Shown: positions 35,776 to 45,936, counted from the stretch's first letter. The stretch is DNA of 64,000 nucleotides from CAKSQF01 sp964568425 (GCA_964568425.1 CAZMPO010000006.1:41104-105103); one strand, 5' to 3'. The notes: generated by a model from the sequence alone, not told the origin. Translations and numbers: made by a program.

Positions 35776-36534
35776 ATGAAAAAGCTGTTATTTACGATAT
35801 CTTATGTCGGGACGAATTTTCACGGCTTTCAGGTACAGCCAAAGCTAAGAACGGTTCAAGGTGTCTTTCAAGATGCCGCGGAAAAGCTATTTGGCAAAAA
35901 ACTTCTCATTACCGGCTGTTCGCGGACCGATGCCGGGGTTCACGCGCTGATGTTTTGTCTGACAGCCGAGGCAGCATGTGGCGGTGATGTCTGCAACATA
36001 CCGCCCGAGCGCATTCCTTTGGCGATAGCACCCTATCTGCCGCCCGATCTTGCGGTTTTATCGGCGATGGAGGTTTCGGACGATTTTCACGCACGCTATG
36101 ATGTATTGTACAAAGAGTACATGTATCTTATCCTGTCCCGTCCGACGAGAGACCCATTTCTTGTGGGGCGTGCGACGCACCATCCGACAAGGCTCGACGA
36201 CGAACTTATGAACCGTGCGGCGAAAAAATTTATCGGAAAGCATGATTTTTCGGCGTTCATGGCGCAGGGATCAAGCGTTTCGTCCACCGTACGAACGATC
36301 AGAGATTTTCGCGTGGAGCGTGAGGGCGATCTTATCAAGATATATGTATCGGCGGACGGCTTTCTGTACAACATGGTAAGGATATTGTCGGGAACGCTGA
36401 TCGCAGTATCCGACAAAAAGATCGACATATCGGACATCGAGAGCATCATTGACTCTCATGACAGACGGCGCGCAGGTGCGACATTGCCGCCCGACGGGCT
36501 TTATCTTAACAAAGTCGTATACAATAATATCTGA
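35776..36534 (+). CDS. truA: tRNA pseudouridine(38-40) synthase
   Basis: 252 residues. Isomerises U38-40 of tRNA anticodon arms. Catalytic Asp in CSRTDAGVHALMFCL (about residue 55), N-terminal ISYVGTNFHGFQVQP, and FLYNMVRILSGTLIAV near the C terminus. GAGGAGAG precedes the ATG. Last gene after ecfT. Confidence 0.95.
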   Translation: MKKLLFTISYVGTNFHGFQVQPKLRTVQGVFQDAAEKLFGKKLLITGCSRTDAGVHALMFCLTAEAACGGDVCNIPPERIPLAIAPYLPPDLAVLSAMEVSDDFHARYDVLYKEYMYLILSRPTRDPFLVGRATHHPTRLDDELMNRAAKKFIGKHDFSAFMAQGSSVSSTVRTIRDFRVEREGDLIKIYVSADGFLYNMVRILSGTLIAVSDKKIDISDIESIIDSHDRRRAGATLPPDGLYLNKVVYNNI

Positions 36535-36551
36535 AAAATCAAAAAACAAGC

Positions 36552-36583
36552 GTTTGCAAGTTTGCAAGTTTGCGAGTTTGAGA
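36552..36583. repeat. 8-bp tandem repeat
   Basis: Four head-to-tail copies of GTTTGCAA (the third and fourth degenerate: GTTTGCGA, GTTTGAGA) in the truA/DUF5711 gap. Confidence 0.8.
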
Positions 36584-36605
36584 AAGGCAGTGAGTATAAT
36601 TTACC

Positions 36606-38003
36606 GTGAAAAAGGATAAAGATAAAAAGAAAAGAGCAAGACGCAATCTCTCTTTGACCAAAAAAGGCACTCAAAAGCTCACTCCTGCCGAGAAAAAGCA
36701 GTTAAAGCTTGAAAAAAAGAGGATGCGGCGGCTAAACAGAAAGCCGAGCGGTGCACTGACCGAGAATGAGGTCGAAAATCTCTACGTTCTACCGCCCGAC
36801 GATCCGACTCTTGAGGAGGAACAGCGTGAGCTTCAAAGCGTCTATTATCTGAGGATATCCGGCAGATTCAGAATTGCCGCTTGGATATCGGTCCTCATCT
36901 TTGCTCTTTGGCTTGGAATGATGTTCGTTGCCTATCGCGACGAGATAACAGTCGAAAATTTCAGGTTTTTGATGCGAAACGTGAATTTCAGGCTTGAGGC
37001 ATCGACCGTACCGTCCGAGGACACGGGCGGCGTTATATACAGCCGTGACGACGGGCGCGTTTTCGCTGTCTACAAGGACTATTTCGCAAGCGTCGGCAAC
37101 GGACGCATTATGATATGTGACAGCTCGGGGAACAAGGCTTATGACGAAAAGAACAGCTACTCATCTCCCGCGCTGAAAAGCTCGAACAGTTATCTTCTCT
37201 GTTTCGACAGAGGCGGCAACGAATATTCGCTCTACTCTTATTTCAATTCGGTCGGAAACGAAAAGCTCGACTACGCGATAACAGATGCCGCGATATCAAA
37301 CTCGGGATATTACGCTGTTGCGACGCGCGACAATTCGCATTATTGCATTGTAAATGTCTACAGCGACAGCATGAAGCTCGTACAAACCATCAGAAAGAAC
37401 AAATATGCCGTATCGGTCGACATATCGAGCGACGGCTCGCAGGTGATAGTCACATCATTTTATGCGAGTGAGAGAGGCGAAAGCGTGACCGAGGTCGCGG
37501 CACATTCGACATCATCGACAGACACCGATTTTGTCATAACGCTTGAGGGAACGATCCCCTACGAGGCAAGATATCTCGAGGACGGCTCGATCGTGCTCGT
37601 CGGAGATGACAGGGTCTGCTTTATCGACAAAGAGGGCAAGATCACAAAAGAGCTTTATTATTCGTCGATCGGCGGAAGCACGGTCAGCTACAAGATCGGT
37701 GAGGACCGCGTTTTACTTTTGATCAAGAGCGGCGCGGACAACATAAGCTCGATGGTGCTCGAGGCGGATGCCGACACAGAGCGTTCATTCAAGACCGATC
37801 GAGACATACGCAAAATGTACACCGTCGGAGAGAACACGGCACTGATAACAGACGACGGCGTCATTTTGATCTCATCCGACACAAAGGTCATCGGCGAACT
37901 GTCGGAGAGCGGCATATGCGAGCTGCTTATAAAGGGCGGTGACATATACGCCTGCCATCCGACAAGGCTTTCGCTTGCCGAATTAAAGCAGTCAAATAAT
38001 TAA
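36606..38003 (+). CDS. membrane-anchored beta-propeller-like protein (DUF5711-like)
   Basis: 465 residues. A very basic cytoplasmic tail (KKDKDKKKRARRNL..., 1-60), one membrane helix (ISVLIFALWLGMMFVAY, about 94-113), then an extracellular beta-rich domain of repeated strands with alternating Ser/Asp turns, in the style of DUF5711 proteins of Firmicutes. Function unknown. The apparent start is GTG at 36606, with only a distant AAAGG; no better start is visible before the basic tail. Followed 36 bp later by cvpA, and the two membrane proteins may act together. Confidence 0.7.
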   Translation: MKKDKDKKKRARRNLSLTKKGTQKLTPAEKKQLKLEKKRMRRLNRKPSGALTENEVENLYVLPPDDPTLEEEQRELQSVYYLRISGRFRIAAWISVLIFALWLGMMFVAYRDEITVENFRFLMRNVNFRLEASTVPSEDTGGVIYSRDDGRVFAVYKDYFASVGNGRIMICDSSGNKAYDEKNSYSSPALKSSNSYLLCFDRGGNEYSLYSYFNSVGNEKLDYAITDAAISNSGYYAVATRDNSHYCIVNVYSDSMKLVQTIRKNKYAVSVDISSDGSQVIVTSFYASERGESVTEVAAHSTSSTDTDFVITLEGTIPYEARYLEDGSIVLVGDDRVCFIDKEGKITKELYYSSIGGSTVSYKIGEDRVLLLIKSGADNISSMVLEADADTERSFKTDRDIRKMYTVGENTALITDDGVILISSDTKVIGELSESGICELLIKGGDIYACHPTRLSLAELKQSNN

Positions 38004-38039
38004 CAGATCAACAGATCAACACATATGGAGGCTACACAA

Positions 38040-38591
38040 ATGAGCATGATAATTGACGTTGCAGTCATCGCGATTATACTTGTTTTAACGATCATTTACG
38101 CAAAAAAGGGTATCGTAAAGGTTCTTGTCGGAATAGCGGGATTTGTCATCTCCCTGATACTCGCGAGCGCTCTTTGCCATTCGGTGGGAGGGCTTATAGA
38201 GCCGCTTATTGCCGATGCGATCGACGGCATTCATATCGACAACTCGCTGGTCAACAAGCTGGCATCCAAGGTGCTTGATTCGAGTGCTATCGCGACCGCT
38301 ATTGCTTTCGGGCTTGTCTTCCTTGTTGCGTCGCTCGTATGCAAGCTGCTCGGCAATTTAGCAAACGGGCTCGGCAATATTCCGATAATCGGTAGCGTAA
38401 ATCACCTGGTCGGTGCCATTCTCGGACTCATCCTCGGGCTTGGATACGCGCAGATACTCTCGATCGTGCTCTTTTGTTTTTCCGAATTTTTGATCGGGCG
38501 CGTCGATTGGCTGACTGCGGAGGCGTTTGAGAGCTCCATTGTCGCAAAGTGGCTTTTCGAGCACAATCTATTCACCTATATTTTCGGATAA
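38040..38591 (+). CDS. CvpA family membrane protein
   Basis: 183 residues, four hydrophobic segments, with the CvpA-type N terminus (MIIDVAVIAIILVLTIIYAKKGIVKVLVG). ATG 38040 is 8 nt after GGAGG (38027-38031); an upstream in-frame ATG at 38025 overlaps that site and is less likely. CvpA proteins are needed for colicin V export in E. coli and otherwise poorly understood. No bacteriocin gene is nearby. Confidence 0.82.
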   Translation: MSMIIDVAVIAIILVLTIIYAKKGIVKVLVGIAGFVISLILASALCHSVGGLIEPLIADAIDGIHIDNSLVNKLASKVLDSSAIATAIAFGLVFLVASLVCKLLGNLANGLGNIPIIGSVNHLVGAILGLILGLGYAQILSIVLFCFSEFLIGRVDWLTAEAFESSIVAKWLFEHNLFTYIFG

Positions 38592-38671
38592 AGCTTTGTT
38601 ATTCAAAGATTCATCCCTTCCCCGCCGACATTCAAAGGATATCGGCATTTGAAAGGTTTTGGTAATATCAT

Positions 38672-41017
38672 ATGGAAATGTGTGTACGCTGTAAAAAAAG
38701 AGTTGCCGTTGTCTTTATAACGAGACTTGACGGCGACAAGACAATAAATGAAGGAATCTGCATAAAATGCGCAAAAGAGCTTGGGATCAAGCCCGTAAAC
38801 GACATTTTGCAGAACATGGGTCTCTCGGACGAGGATCTCGACCGCATGGACATGGAGCTTGACGACATGCTCGAAGCGTCCGATACGGGAGACGACGAAT
38901 CTCATGCCGTAGAGGCAGTCGATAACGAAAACGCGCCTATGGGGAAAACCCCTCCGCTTGATTTCGGCAAAATGCTCGGAAATCTCGGGCTTGGCGGCAT
39001 TTTCGGGAGACTTGGGGGAGTCGACCCTCGATTTGCGCAAAACAATGGTCAAAATCAGCAAAAGCCCAAAAAAGACAAGGCACAGAAGGGTCGCAAATAT
39101 CTTGAAATGTACTGCACCGATCTGACCAAAAGTGCGCGCGAGGGAAAGCTTGACCGCATTGTCGGGCGTGAGCGCGAGCTTGCGAGAATGATGCAGATAC
39201 TCTGCCGCAGGCAAAAAAACAATCCCTGCCTTATAGGCGAGCCGGGTGTCGGAAAGACAGCGATCGCCGAGGCACTTGCGCAGAAAATATCAACAGGCGA
39301 TGTTCCGCAAAGACTTATCGGAAAAGAGATACACCTTGTAGATCTCACCGCACTTGTCGCAGGGACGCAGTTTCGCGGTCAATTTGAGTCTCGTATAAAG
39401 GGGCTTATCGAGGAGACGAAAGCACTCGGAAATATTATCCTTGTCATCGACGAGGTGCACTCGATCGTGGGTGCCGGCGACAGTGAGGGCAGTATGAACG
39501 CGGCAAACATCCTAAAGCCCGCCCTCTCGCGAGGAGAGATACAGCTTATCGGTGCTACAACGCTTGCCGAATACAGAAAATACATCGAAAAGGATTCGGC
39601 ACTCGAGAGGCGTTTTCAGCCTATCGTAATTGAAGAACCGTCGGTCGCCGACACGATCGAGATAATGAAGGGCATCAAGGGATATTACGAGGTCTTCCAC
39701 GGTCTGAAGATTCCCGACACGACTGTCGAGCGTGCCGTGGTAATGTCCGAGCGATATATCACAGACAGATTTTTGCCCGACAAGGCTATCGATCTGATAG
39801 ACGAGGCGGCGGCGCATCTTGCGCTGACATCGCCCGAGATCGCGCGTGCCGAGGCTGCCGCCGCCGCATTGAAGCGAGTCAGCACCGAATGCGAGGCGGC
39901 AGAGGCGGAGGATGCCGCAGAGGGCAACGAGGACGAAAGATACAAAAAGATCGCCGAGCTTCGTGCAGAGGTTGCTCGTGCAAGAGCCGAGTTTGACGCG
40001 GCGTCCGCGGCGCGTGACAAGGTTGCGCTCAGCACATCCGAGCTTGCCGATGTCATTGAGATCTGGACGGGCATCCCTGCGTCCAACATCACCGAAAACG
40101 AATTTCGAAGGATCGACACGCTTGCTGACAGACTAAAGTCCCGCATAATCGGTCAGGACGCCGCAGTCGATGCGGTCGCGCGTGCCATAAAGCGAAATCG
40201 CGCAGGGGTATCGAGCAAGCGTCGTCCGGTATCGTTTATATTTGCGGGTCCGACCGGAGTCGGCAAGACCGAGCTGGTCAAAACGCTCGCCGCCGATCTG
40301 TTTGATCAGCCGGAGACGCTCATCAGGCTCGACATGTCCGAATTTATGGAAAAGCACGCCGTATCGAGAATAATCGGCGCACCTCCCGGCTATGTCGGAT
40401 ACGACGAGGCGGGACAGCTGACCGAAAAGGTTCGACGCAAGCCCTATTCGGTAGTGCTTTTTGACGAGATCGAAAAAGCACATCCGGATGTTATGAACAT
40501 TCTTCTGCAGATCCTTGACGACGGACTGATCACCGACGCGCAGGGACGCAAGGTCAATTTCGAGAACACGGTCATCGTAATGACAACAAACGCAGGAGCG
40601 GTCGGAGTCGACGCGACGCCCGGATTTACCGCGACGGCAAATTCTGCCGAGGAAGGCAAAACGATGAAGGCACTTGAGGCGTTCCTTCGCCCCGAGTTTA
40701 TCAACAGAGTCGACGAAATTATCACGTTCAGATCGCTGTCCGAGGATGATTTCACGCAGATCGCGAAAATTCAGCTTTCGGATCTTGCAAAGACGCTTTC
40801 GGAAAAATCGATCACCCTGCACTACACCGATGCGGCGGCAAAACTGCTTGCAAAAAAAGCCTATTCGAGAAAGTTCGGGGCAAGAAATCTTCGCCGCGTG
40901 ATAGAGCGCGAGGTCGAGGATGTGCTTGCAAACAAGCTTATCGGTGACTACAACGGAAGCATCAGTCAAACATTCATCGATGCCGACGAGACAAATCTCG
41001 TGGTATCCTGCATTTAA
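38672..41017 (+). CDS. ClpE-like Clp protease ATPase with N-terminal zinc finger
   Basis: 781 residues. N-terminal zinc finger CVRCKKRVAVVF...CIKCAKELG (C4, C7 and a second CXXC about 25 residues on), as in ClpE and the McsA family, in place of the double Clp_N repeats of ClpC/ClpA. Two AAA+ modules: CLIGEPGVGKTAIAEA with VIDEVHSIVGAG, and FAGPTGVGKTELVKTLA with VVLFDEIEKAHPDV. A coiled middle region (about 385-455) resembles the ClpC/ClpE M domain. It would unfold substrates for ClpP (encoded elsewhere). No CtsR operator was found upstream. Confidence 0.85.
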   Translation: MEMCVRCKKRVAVVFITRLDGDKTINEGICIKCAKELGIKPVNDILQNMGLSDEDLDRMDMELDDMLEASDTGDDESHAVEAVDNENAPMGKTPPLDFGKMLGNLGLGGIFGRLGGVDPRFAQNNGQNQQKPKKDKAQKGRKYLEMYCTDLTKSAREGKLDRIVGRERELARMMQILCRRQKNNPCLIGEPGVGKTAIAEALAQKISTGDVPQRLIGKEIHLVDLTALVAGTQFRGQFESRIKGLIEETKALGNIILVIDEVHSIVGAGDSEGSMNAANILKPALSRGEIQLIGATTLAEYRKYIEKDSALERRFQPIVIEEPSVADTIEIMKGIKGYYEVFHGLKIPDTTVERAVVMSERYITDRFLPDKAIDLIDEAAAHLALTSPEIARAEAAAAALKRVSTECEAAEAEDAAEGNEDERYKKIAELRAEVARARAEFDAASAARDKVALSTSELADVIEIWTGIPASNITENEFRRIDTLADRLKSRIIGQDAAVDAVARAIKRNRAGVSSKRRPVSFIFAGPTGVGKTELVKTLAADLFDQPETLIRLDMSEFMEKHAVSRIIGAPPGYVGYDEAGQLTEKVRRKPYSVVLFDEIEKAHPDVMNILLQILDDGLITDAQGRKVNFENTVIVMTTNAGAVGVDATPGFTATANSAEEGKTMKALEAFLRPEFINRVDEIITFRSLSEDDFTQIAKIQLSDLAKTLSEKSITLHYTDAAAKLLAKKAYSRKFGARNLRRVIEREVEDVLANKLIGDYNGSISQTFIDADETNLVVSCI

Positions 41018-41066
41018 TCAATCAAAGTACAAAAACGATCAGCCCGTAGCGGCGGAAAGGAGAGTT

Positions 41067-43898
41067 ATGGCAAACAGATGGTATGATCTGTCACCCGATG
41101 AGGTGGCTAAAAAGGTTGAGACCGATCCGATATCCGGACTTACATCGGCAGAGGCAAGAGCGCGAATCGAGAAAAACGGTCCGAACAGAGTTTTTCCGAT
41201 ACCGCGTGCGTCATTTGGCGAATATGTTCGCCGACTGTCGGTAAACACGCTGTCGATCCTGCTTGCTCTCTCCTGCATACCTGCCGTACTTTTCGGTCAC
41301 ACCGAAACGGCGATCGTGCTTATAATAACGCTTGCGCTGAACTATATCGCGGTCGCAGTCACCTATGTAAAGGCGCAAGGGGTTCTGGCGAAAATGGGGC
41401 AGCTTTCTCTGCCGAGTGCGAAGGTCATGCGAGGCGGCAGGATGATGCTCGTGCGTCAAGAGGACATTGCCTTGGGAGACATCATTTGTCTATCCGCCGG
41501 CGATATCGTTCCATGCGACGCAAGGCTGATCGATGACGAAAATCTCGTTGTTCTCGAGGCGGGCATCACCGACGCCAAAGCGCCCATACGCAAGGACAGC
41601 AAATATCGCAACATCAGGCTTATTCAGCCGCACGAGGCATTGAACATGGTCTATGCGTCAACGATCGTTCGCTCGGGAAGCGGCAAGGCGATCGCCTGTC
41701 GCATGGGCAAGGACACTCTCGTATGCAAAAGCGGAAAGAACAAATCGGCGGTGTCATACGACAAGCTTGCGGTGTTTGAGAGGCTCAAGAGGATATCCTT
41801 TGTCGCAACTCTCACCGCAATCGCGCTGACCTTTATTTTGACGATAGTCAACATGCTCCCGTCTTTCGGCAAATTTGACGCGCTTGACGGACTGATCTGT
41901 GCGCTTTCCTACAGTTCGGGGGCTATGACCGAATTTTATGCGATATTCGGTTATATGATCGTTTCTGTCGGCGTATTCGGTACGCTCGGCAGATCGGGTA
42001 GGATCGGCAAGGGTGCGCTCATAAAAAACGCCGAGAAATTATCCGACATTTGCGAGCTTGACACACTGATCATACCTCCCGAGGGTGCCGCCGCGACCGG
42101 CGACATTGCGCTTGATCGGATTTACATAGACAACGACGAGGACGCGTGGTGCGAAAAAGGGAGAGGCGGATTTGACGACATTTGCGCGAGAGTTCTTTCC
42201 TATGCCGTGATATCGACCGGCATTTACGGTGAGAGGCTTGCGTCGATAAACGCCGCAGGCAACAATGTTTACACATCCGAGGAGGAGGCAATTATCAGAT
42301 CGGCAGAGGACAGCGGTCTGTACAATCGCGAGCTTGACGAAAAGTACGCGCTGTGCGAGCATCTCGGGAAGTGCGATTACTCGCCTTTCGAGGTCACGCT
42401 GACAAAGCACGGCGACGACAATGTGGTCATCGCGCGCGGTGACGCAGTGAGCATTCTTGAGGCATGCAACAGATATCGCGACATAAACGGTAAGGTCCGT
42501 CCGATGAACAGCGTCATACGCAGCAGGCTGAGAACGATCGCGATTCAGATGAGCAGAGAGCGCGGTATCGTCTCGGCAATTGCCGCCGCGAAATCAATAT
42601 ACACAACGCTTGTCCGTTTGTCGGACACGCTCTCCGACATGGTGTTTGAAGGATTTCTCGGCTTTTCCGAGCCGCTTCTTCCGAACATCGAGCAAACGGT
42701 CGACAGATGCAGATCTGCCGGTGTAAATGTTCTCTTATTCACCTCCGACACATCCGAGCGCGGACTTCGGATCGCAAATGCCGCAGGGATCATCACCGAC
42801 AGATTTGAGGATGAGGTGATCGACATGGCAGCTTTGTCGACAATGACAGACGAGGAGCTGCTTGATTCGATCGATCATATAAAGGTCTTTGAAAACATGG
42901 ATGCCGCATGCGAGAGGCGTGTGATACGGCTTCTCAGAAAACGCGGTCACAAGGTGGGATTTCTCGGACTTCGGTTCGAGGAAATAACCGCCATGCGTGA
43001 GGCGAATGTTGCCTACACCCAGAGCATTACGCTATCCGACAAGCGCGAAAATAACGGCAAAAAGCGAAGATCGAGTACCAAAAAGAGCGAAAATCTTCCG
43101 CTGAGTGTAAGCAAGGCGGGCGGCGGTGCTCCGAGCGGCTGCGATGCGCTTCGATTTGTATCCGATGTTATTTTGTCGGTCGTTTCGAAAAACGACACAT
43201 CGGGCGGTATCAACGCGCTCGTATCATCGCTCGAACGCGCAAGAGCGATCTATTTCGGCATTTACAGACTCATGAGCTATCTTCTCACGGTCAATATCGC
43301 AAGACTTATCATACTTTTATACAGTTTTGCGTCGGGCATCTTTATCCTGACCCCGGTGCAAATGCTTATATGCGGCATGGTCTACGATCTTGCCGCGGTC
43401 ATGATCATCGCATTTGAAAAACCTCCGAGAGATATATTGTCCTCCTTCCCTGTCGGAAGCTCGCCGAAAAAGCGACACGGCATTCTCGCCTCGCTTATCA
43501 CGGGTATGGGGCTTGGTGTTGGGGGCATAGCACTTGCGATCATTCTTTTGAAAACGGGAAATGCGAGTGCCGCAACCGTTTGCACCCCGATATTTATAAC
43601 ACTCCTTTTGTCATCCATCGTTATACTTGTCGAGGGCGGAAACAGAGACAAGCTGTTCAGCGGCAATCTTACGCTTTCGAACATGCTTTTGACCGTTTTC
43701 CTTTCGATATTGCTCATGACGCTGTTTGGAAGGATATATCCGACCTTCGGGGCACTTTTCGGAATTTACAAAATGTCGGGTGCGGCATGGTGCGGAATAC
43801 CGATACTGACTGTCGGATTGTCGATCGTTCTCGAACTCACCAAGACGAAAATCGGCAAAAAGGGCAAGAAAGGTCAAAAAGGAAAGGACAGACGATAA
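41067..43898 (+). CDS. P-type ATPase homologue lacking catalytic motifs (pseudo-ATPase)
   Basis: 943 residues with the layout of a P2-type cation pump: N-terminal domain (LSPDEVAKKVETDPISGLTSAEARARIEKNGPN), paired helices, actuator domain, P/N domains and C-terminal helices (about 730-930). The catalytic motifs are gone. The actuator TGES is ITDA (about 168). The phosphorylation loop ICSDKTGTLT is IIPPEGAAAT (about 335-344), so the essential Asp is Pro. TGDGVND is LGLRFEE (about 633-639). TSDTSERGLRIA keeps part of the TGD hinge. A basic linker (KRRSSTKKS) and a Lys-rich tail are additions. ATG 41067 follows AAAGGAGAG. It cannot form the aspartyl-phosphate and is probably a regulator, scaffold or non-pumping channel. 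The gene is intact, without frameshifts. Confidence 0.82.
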   Translation: MANRWYDLSPDEVAKKVETDPISGLTSAEARARIEKNGPNRVFPIPRASFGEYVRRLSVNTLSILLALSCIPAVLFGHTETAIVLIITLALNYIAVAVTYVKAQGVLAKMGQLSLPSAKVMRGGRMMLVRQEDIALGDIICLSAGDIVPCDARLIDDENLVVLEAGITDAKAPIRKDSKYRNIRLIQPHEALNMVYASTIVRSGSGKAIACRMGKDTLVCKSGKNKSAVSYDKLAVFERLKRISFVATLTAIALTFILTIVNMLPSFGKFDALDGLICALSYSSGAMTEFYAIFGYMIVSVGVFGTLGRSGRIGKGALIKNAEKLSDICELDTLIIPPEGAAATGDIALDRIYIDNDEDAWCEKGRGGFDDICARVLSYAVISTGIYGERLASINAAGNNVYTSEEEAIIRSAEDSGLYNRELDEKYALCEHLGKCDYSPFEVTLTKHGDDNVVIARGDAVSILEACNRYRDINGKVRPMNSVIRSRLRTIAIQMSRERGIVSAIAAAKSIYTTLVRLSDTLSDMVFEGFLGFSEPLLPNIEQTVDRCRSAGVNVLLFTSDTSERGLRIANAAGIITDRFEDEVIDMAALSTMTDEELLDSIDHIKVFENMDAACERRVIRLLRKRGHKVGFLGLRFEEITAMREANVAYTQSITLSDKRENNGKKRRSSTKKSENLPLSVSKAGGGAPSGCDALRFVSDVILSVVSKNDTSGGINALVSSLERARAIYFGIYRLMSYLLTVNIARLIILLYSFASGIFILTPVQMLICGMVYDLAAVMIIAFEKPPRDILSSFPVGSSPKKRHGILASLITGMGLGVGGIALAIILLKTGNASAATVCTPIFITLLLSSIVILVEGGNRDKLFSGNLTLSNMLLTVFLSILLMTLFGRIYPTFGALFGIYKMSGAAWCGIPILTVGLSIVLELTKTKIGKKGKKGQKGKDRR

Positions 43899-45077
43899 TT
43901 GAACAGATATGAAGACGGTCGCGTGCGACTTGGGATCATAGGACTCGGCAACATGGGAAGCGGGCATTTTGACAACATAATGTCGGGAAAATGCCCATCG
44001 GTAAGACTCACCGCCGTTTGCGACATCGATCCGCAAAAAAATGACAAAGTGCGTGGCGTTGACGGGATTGCCTGCTTTTCGGATCACATTTCCCTGCTCG
44101 AGAGCGAACTTGTCGATGCGGTGCTCATCGCCACTCCGCACATTCTCCACCCTAGTATAGCCATCGACAGCTTCGAGCGCGGCGTGCATGTTCTGACAGA
44201 GAAGCCCGCAGGGGTCTACACAAGGCAGGTGCGTGAAATGATCGATGCCGCCGACCGATCGGGGCTGAAATTCGGTATCATGTTTAATCAGCGCACGAAC
44301 CCGATATACAAAAGGGCGCACGACATTATAAAAAGCGGACAACTCGGCAAGCCTAAGCGGCTTGTATGGATCATCACGAACTGGTATCGAACGCAAGCAT
44401 ATTACAACTCGGGGTCATGGCGCGCGACATGGCGTGGCGAGGGGGGCGGTGTTCTTCTTAATCAAGCACCGCACAATCTTGATCTGTGGCAATGGATATT
44501 CGGCATGCCCGATTCACTGTACGCCGTCTGCGATCTCGGGAAATATCACGACATTGCCGTCGAGGATGATGTCACGATCACCGCAAAATACGAAAACGGC
44601 GCGCGAGCGACCTTTATAACGACGACCGGCGAGGCTCCCGGCACCAACCGACTTGAAATTTCGGGTGATCTCGGCAAGATCGTCATGGAGGACGGCAGGC
44701 TTAAATGGTGGCGTCTGCACACTCCCGAAAGAGCGTTTTGCTTTGAGGCAAAGACGGGATTTGCCATGCCCGAGCTTGACTACAGCGAATTTACCGCAGA
44801 TGCGCCCGACGGACATGCAACAGTCCTTGAAGCTTTTGCGCGTTCGATCATCGACGGCAGTGAGCCGATAGCTGACGGTCGCGAGGGGCTTTATTCACTG
44901 AAGATATCAAACGCCGCCTACCTTTCGTCAAGACTCGGCAAAGAAGTGTCGCTTGATCTTGACGAGTCGCTTTTTGAAAAACATCTTGAAGAGCTTCGGA
45001 CACTCGATCGTGAAAAAGGCGACAAAGTCCACGAGGATGTCGGAAATATCAAAGAGAGATGGAAAGTCAGATGGTAA
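43899..45077 (+). CDS. Gfo/Idh/MocA family oxidoreductase
   Basis: 392 residues. N-terminal Rossmann motif LGIIGLGNMGSGH, then AVLIATPHILHPSIAIDSFERGVHVLTEKPAGV with the conserved EKP at about residue 103, and the GGGVLLNQAPHNLDLWQWIFGMPDSL active-site region. Acts on sugars or inositols with NAD(P)H; the exact substrate is unknown. The likely start is a TTG directly after the previous stop codon, 10 nt behind GGAAAGGA; a GTG at 43923 is possible. Confidence 0.85.
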   Translation: MNRYEDGRVRLGIIGLGNMGSGHFDNIMSGKCPSVRLTAVCDIDPQKNDKVRGVDGIACFSDHISLLESELVDAVLIATPHILHPSIAIDSFERGVHVLTEKPAGVYTRQVREMIDAADRSGLKFGIMFNQRTNPIYKRAHDIIKSGQLGKPKRLVWIITNWYRTQAYYNSGSWRATWRGEGGGVLLNQAPHNLDLWQWIFGMPDSLYAVCDLGKYHDIAVEDDVTITAKYENGARATFITTTGEAPGTNRLEISGDLGKIVMEDGRLKWWRLHTPERAFCFEAKTGFAMPELDYSEFTADAPDGHATVLEAFARSIIDGSEPIADGREGLYSLKISNAAYLSSRLGKEVSLDLDESLFEKHLEELRTLDREKGDKVHEDVGNIKERWKVRW

Positions 45078-45085
45078 ACTAAGTC

Positions 45086-45925
45086 ATGAATGCTGTTGTT
45101 ATGATGCTCGGTGTGACGGTCTGCTACACGATCTGTTCGCTGAGCGACAAATATGCGATAGTCGGGGCAAAGCTGAGCGGTGATGAGTTCACTTTTTTGA
45201 TGTGCTCGTCGATGTCGATCTTTCTCGCGCTGATCCTGCCTTTTCAAAATGTGTTCGTAAAGCTCGACATAAGATCGATCATTGCCGTGGTGCTTATCGC
45301 GCTTTGTAAAATGTTTGAGTTTCAAATGAGCGCAAGGGTGCTTAAAGAGCTGTCGGCGTTTGAGCTTAAAGCATGGCTGGGGCTCTCGCTTTTTGCGTCA
45401 TACTTTACCGATATCTGCTACGGCGAACGGCTCGCCCCTCTTCCGATCGTCTTCATCTGTCTTTCAGCGGTCGGACTTGTCCTTATTGCGCATTCGGGAG
45501 CGTCCAAGAGTATAAACTACAAAAAGATCGCTCTGCCGCTTTTTCTCTACATAATGTCAAAATATTCATACGGACTTGTGGTCAAGGCATTTACGCCCTA
45601 CATTTCTTCAAATCTTGCTCTCTTTGCGGCATTTTTGATCATTTCGCTCATATTGCTCATAAAGATCGATCTTCCGCGTCTTTTTCGCGAAAAGCACTCG
45701 GGAGTTTTGAAGGTTGCGCTCGTCAGAATACCGAATACCGCAGGGATGCTGCTTGAAAATGCGGTCATTGCCGTATCGCTTTCGGATTACGCGTTTATTC
45801 AGCCGATGATACTCGCGGTCCTCTTTTTCATCGGGCTTTTGCGTCGCGAAAAGAGTTCGCCGACAAATATTTTGGGCGGTATCATCTGCGTTATAGGTAT
45901 CATCTGTTTCCAAATATTCAGATAA
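45086..45925 (+). CDS. EamA/DMT-type permease
   Basis: 279 residues with about ten short helices, typical of drug/metabolite transporters (GVTVCYTICSLSDKYAIVG at the N terminus; NILGGIICVIGIICFQIF at the C terminus). Starts 8 bp after the oxidoreductase, so the two are probably co-transcribed, and the permease may carry its substrate or product (inference). Confidence 0.75.
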   Translation: MNAVVMMLGVTVCYTICSLSDKYAIVGAKLSGDEFTFLMCSSMSIFLALILPFQNVFVKLDIRSIIAVVLIALCKMFEFQMSARVLKELSAFELKAWLGLSLFASYFTDICYGERLAPLPIVFICLSAVGLVLIAHSGASKSINYKKIALPLFLYIMSKYSYGLVVKAFTPYISSNLALFAAFLIISLILLIKIDLPRLFREKHSGVLKVALVRIPNTAGMLLENAVIAVSLSDYAFIQPMILAVLFFIGLLRREKSSPTNILGGIICVIGIICFQIFR

Positions 45926-45936
45926 AATGAAAATTT

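Noticed and set aside
36552..36583. CRISPR-like repeat
   Set aside because: Units are 8 bp, contiguous, and have no spacers.
40133..40969. 278-codon minus-strand frame opposite the ClpE-like gene
   Set aside because: Shadow; the plus-strand AAA+ motifs are intact.
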